A stretch of 64,000 nt of DNA, taken from NCBI RefSeq assembly GCF_900101465.1, contig NZ_FMZM01000009.1:184663-248662 (forward strand), in the 5' to 3' direction. The translations under genes and the position numbers were made by a program. Below are positions 62,909 to 64,000 of the stretch, one piece after another. Positions within the stretch are counted from its first letter, which is position 1, and each line of letters starts with the position of its first letter. The DNA is from Nocardioides lianchengensis (GTDB taxonomy: Bacteria > Actinomycetota > Actinomycetes > Propionibacteriales > Nocardioidaceae). The notes beneath the pieces were generated by a model, which worked only from the letters and a program-made list of their open reading frames with translations, did no database searches and was not told the origin of the DNA.

Positions 62909-64000
62909 TCACCGGCCGCGCACCACGACCGGACCGGCCTTCGACGGCGCGACGCCCGTGCTCCCGGCGTACTGCGCCACGAGCCGGTGCTTGCCGCGGC
63001 CGCGGATGCGCACCGAGACGACCACGGTCCGTCCGGTGGCCCGCACCGTGCGCACGACCTTCCCGTCGAGGCGCAGCCGGACGGTGCCGGACACGCTCGC
63101 GGTCGGCGAGGTGACCTGCACCCGCACCCGCACCGGGCGGCCCGAGCGGACCGCCGTGCGGCTCACCTTCAGCGAGGTGACCGACCGCGCCCGGACGACC
63201 ACGCCCGAGGTCGCCGAGGTGGCCGTGCCCGAGGGCCGACCGGCCTTCGAGGCGGTGACCCGTACGGCGAGCCGGCGCCCCACGTCCGCCGCCGCGAGCC
63301 GGTACGCCGAGCCCGTCGCCCCCGGCACCGGTCGCCCGTCGCGCAGCCACTGACGGGCGATCCGGACCCCCGCCGTGTTCCACGTGCCGTCGGTGGCCCG
63401 CAGGACCTGACCGACGGCCGTGCCGCCGGTGACCTGAGGCCGCACTAGCGCCGTGATCGCCGGGACGTCGACCAGGGTCAGCGTGATCCGGCGGACCGCC
63501 TCGGCGTTGCCGGCGAGGTCGGTCGAGGACACCTCGACCACGTGCTCACCGCCTCCGGTGACCACCGGCGCGGTGGCGTCGAGGACCTGCCACGCGCCAC
63601 CGTCCACGCGGTACGACGTCGCGGCGACGCCGCTGGTGGCGTCCTCGGCCCGGATCCGCAGCACCGCCCGGTCGGAGCGGTCGGGGTCCACGTCCGCCGA
63701 CACGGTGGTGCTCGGCGCGGTGGCGTCGACGCGCACGGTGACGGACCGGTCGGCCGACGCGTTGCCCGCGGCGTCCCGGGCCCGGAAGCCCACCACATGC
63801 TCGCCGTCGGCGACCACGCCCACCGGCCCGACGTACGCCGTCCAGCTGCCCGGGCCGCCGACCTCGACCACCGGAGCACCGTCCCGGTCGTCGACCGCGG
63901 TGAGCGCCACGGCGCCCGGTCCCCGCAGCCAGCCGTTCCGCCCGCGCGGCCCGGTGACGCGGGGCGCGACCAGCGGCGCCACGTCGTCGGCCCCCAGCGG
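62909..64000 (-). CDS. partial secreted Ig-like/beta-sandwich protein (start beyond window)
   Basis: The frame runs off the right edge, so only the C-terminal 363 or so residues are present. Bacterial Ig-like modules are visible: GEHVVGFRARDAAGNASADRSVTVRVDATAPSTTVSADVDP and EHVVEVSSTDLAGNAEAVRRITL (the AxDxAGN type). An IARQWLRDGRPVPGATGSAYRLAAADVGRRLAVRVTAS repeat and a final Ig-like domain with VRVRVQVTSPTASVSGTVRLRLDGK follow. It has no enzyme motif in this part. It probably belongs to a large surface or secreted enzyme whose catalytic domain lies upstream, outside the window. Confidence 0.8.
   Translation of the reverse strand, partial: PLGADDVAPLVAPRVTGPRGRNGWLRGPGAVALTAVDDRDGAPVVEVGGPGSWTAYVGPVGVVADGEHVVGFRARDAAGNASADRSVTVRVDATAPSTTVSADVDPDRSDRAVLRIRAEDATSGVAATSYRVDGGAWQVLDATAPVVTGGGEHVVEVSSTDLAGNAEAVRRITLTLVDVPAITALVRPQVTGGTAVGQVLRATDGTWNTAGVRIARQWLRDGRPVPGATGSAYRLAAADVGRRLAVRVTASKAGRPSGTATSATSGVVVRARSVTSLKVSRTAVRSGRPVRVRVQVTSPTASVSGTVRLRLDGKVVRTVRATGRTVVVSVRIRGRGKHRLVAQYAGSTGVAPSKAGPVVVRGR

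Overview
The window is very GC-rich DNA (roughly 70% or more), with many GTG and some TTG starts, ATGA/GTGA gene overlaps, an actinobacterial-type RNase P RNA, a glnA2/glnE pair and a 13E12-type HNH gene. This fits a high-GC actinobacterium. Gene content and the REP-like repeats suggest Nocardioidaceae (Nocardioides or a relative), but that is inference from memory, not a database match. No tRNA, rRNA, CRISPR array, intact transposase or prophage was seen, so this looks like ordinary chromosome.

Layout. 0-9 kb: aldo/keto reductase, a secreted cupredoxin/PKD protein, a four-gene glycosyltransferase operon (7297 down to 3278), a secreted DUF1906/peptidoglycan-binding protein. 9-15 kb: PolA-type 5'-3' exonuclease, orphan OmpR regulator convergent with a degenerate Hpt protein, threonine aldolase, PepSY protein and membrane partner. 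15-24 kb: PEP mutase/isocitrate lyase-family enzyme, the nitrogen operon glnA2-amidotransferase-glnE, a two-component system, two small paralogous exported proteins. 24-31 kb: a sulfatase convergent with its probable formylglycine-generating enzyme, a repeat array, an HNH gene broken by one in-frame TGA, an AlkB-like dioxygenase, nadE. 31-45 kb: lipoprotein, VOC and ABM proteins, panB, an ABC-2 exporter with its own kinase and regulator, 6-phosphofructokinase, a PQQ-type sugar dehydrogenase, map, and the three-gene circularly permuted ATP-grasp/alpha-E/transglutaminase cassette. 45-49 kb: TPR, GNAT and AKR/XRE genes, then rnpB. 49-64 kb: a large NHL-propeller surface protein, a TetR-controlled redox cluster, a soluble double-GAF methyl-accepting protein, a WYL regulator with a palindromic operator, and several secreted beta-rich proteins, the last cut by the window edge.

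How genes work together. Most genes form short operons with coupled starts and stops. Clear functional pairs are sulfatase plus FGE (modification of the sulfatase cysteine), GlnA2 plus GlnE (glutamine synthesis and adenylylation control), the ABC-2 pair plus NarL-type two-component system, and TetR plus NTF2/FAD oxidoreductase, where both divergent promoters carry the same 14-base operator-like word over the -10 element.

The least ordinary signals are not genes. About 60 copies of GTACGACG or its complement occur in 64 kb, often forcing rare Val-GTA and Arg-CGA codons. There are also two copies of a composite palindromic REP element (40.1 and 45.2 kb), a colinear 140-base inverted repeat at 8.8 kb, and several long perfect hairpins. 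Start choices, promoters and operators are predictions from reading the sequence; no alignment or search was run.
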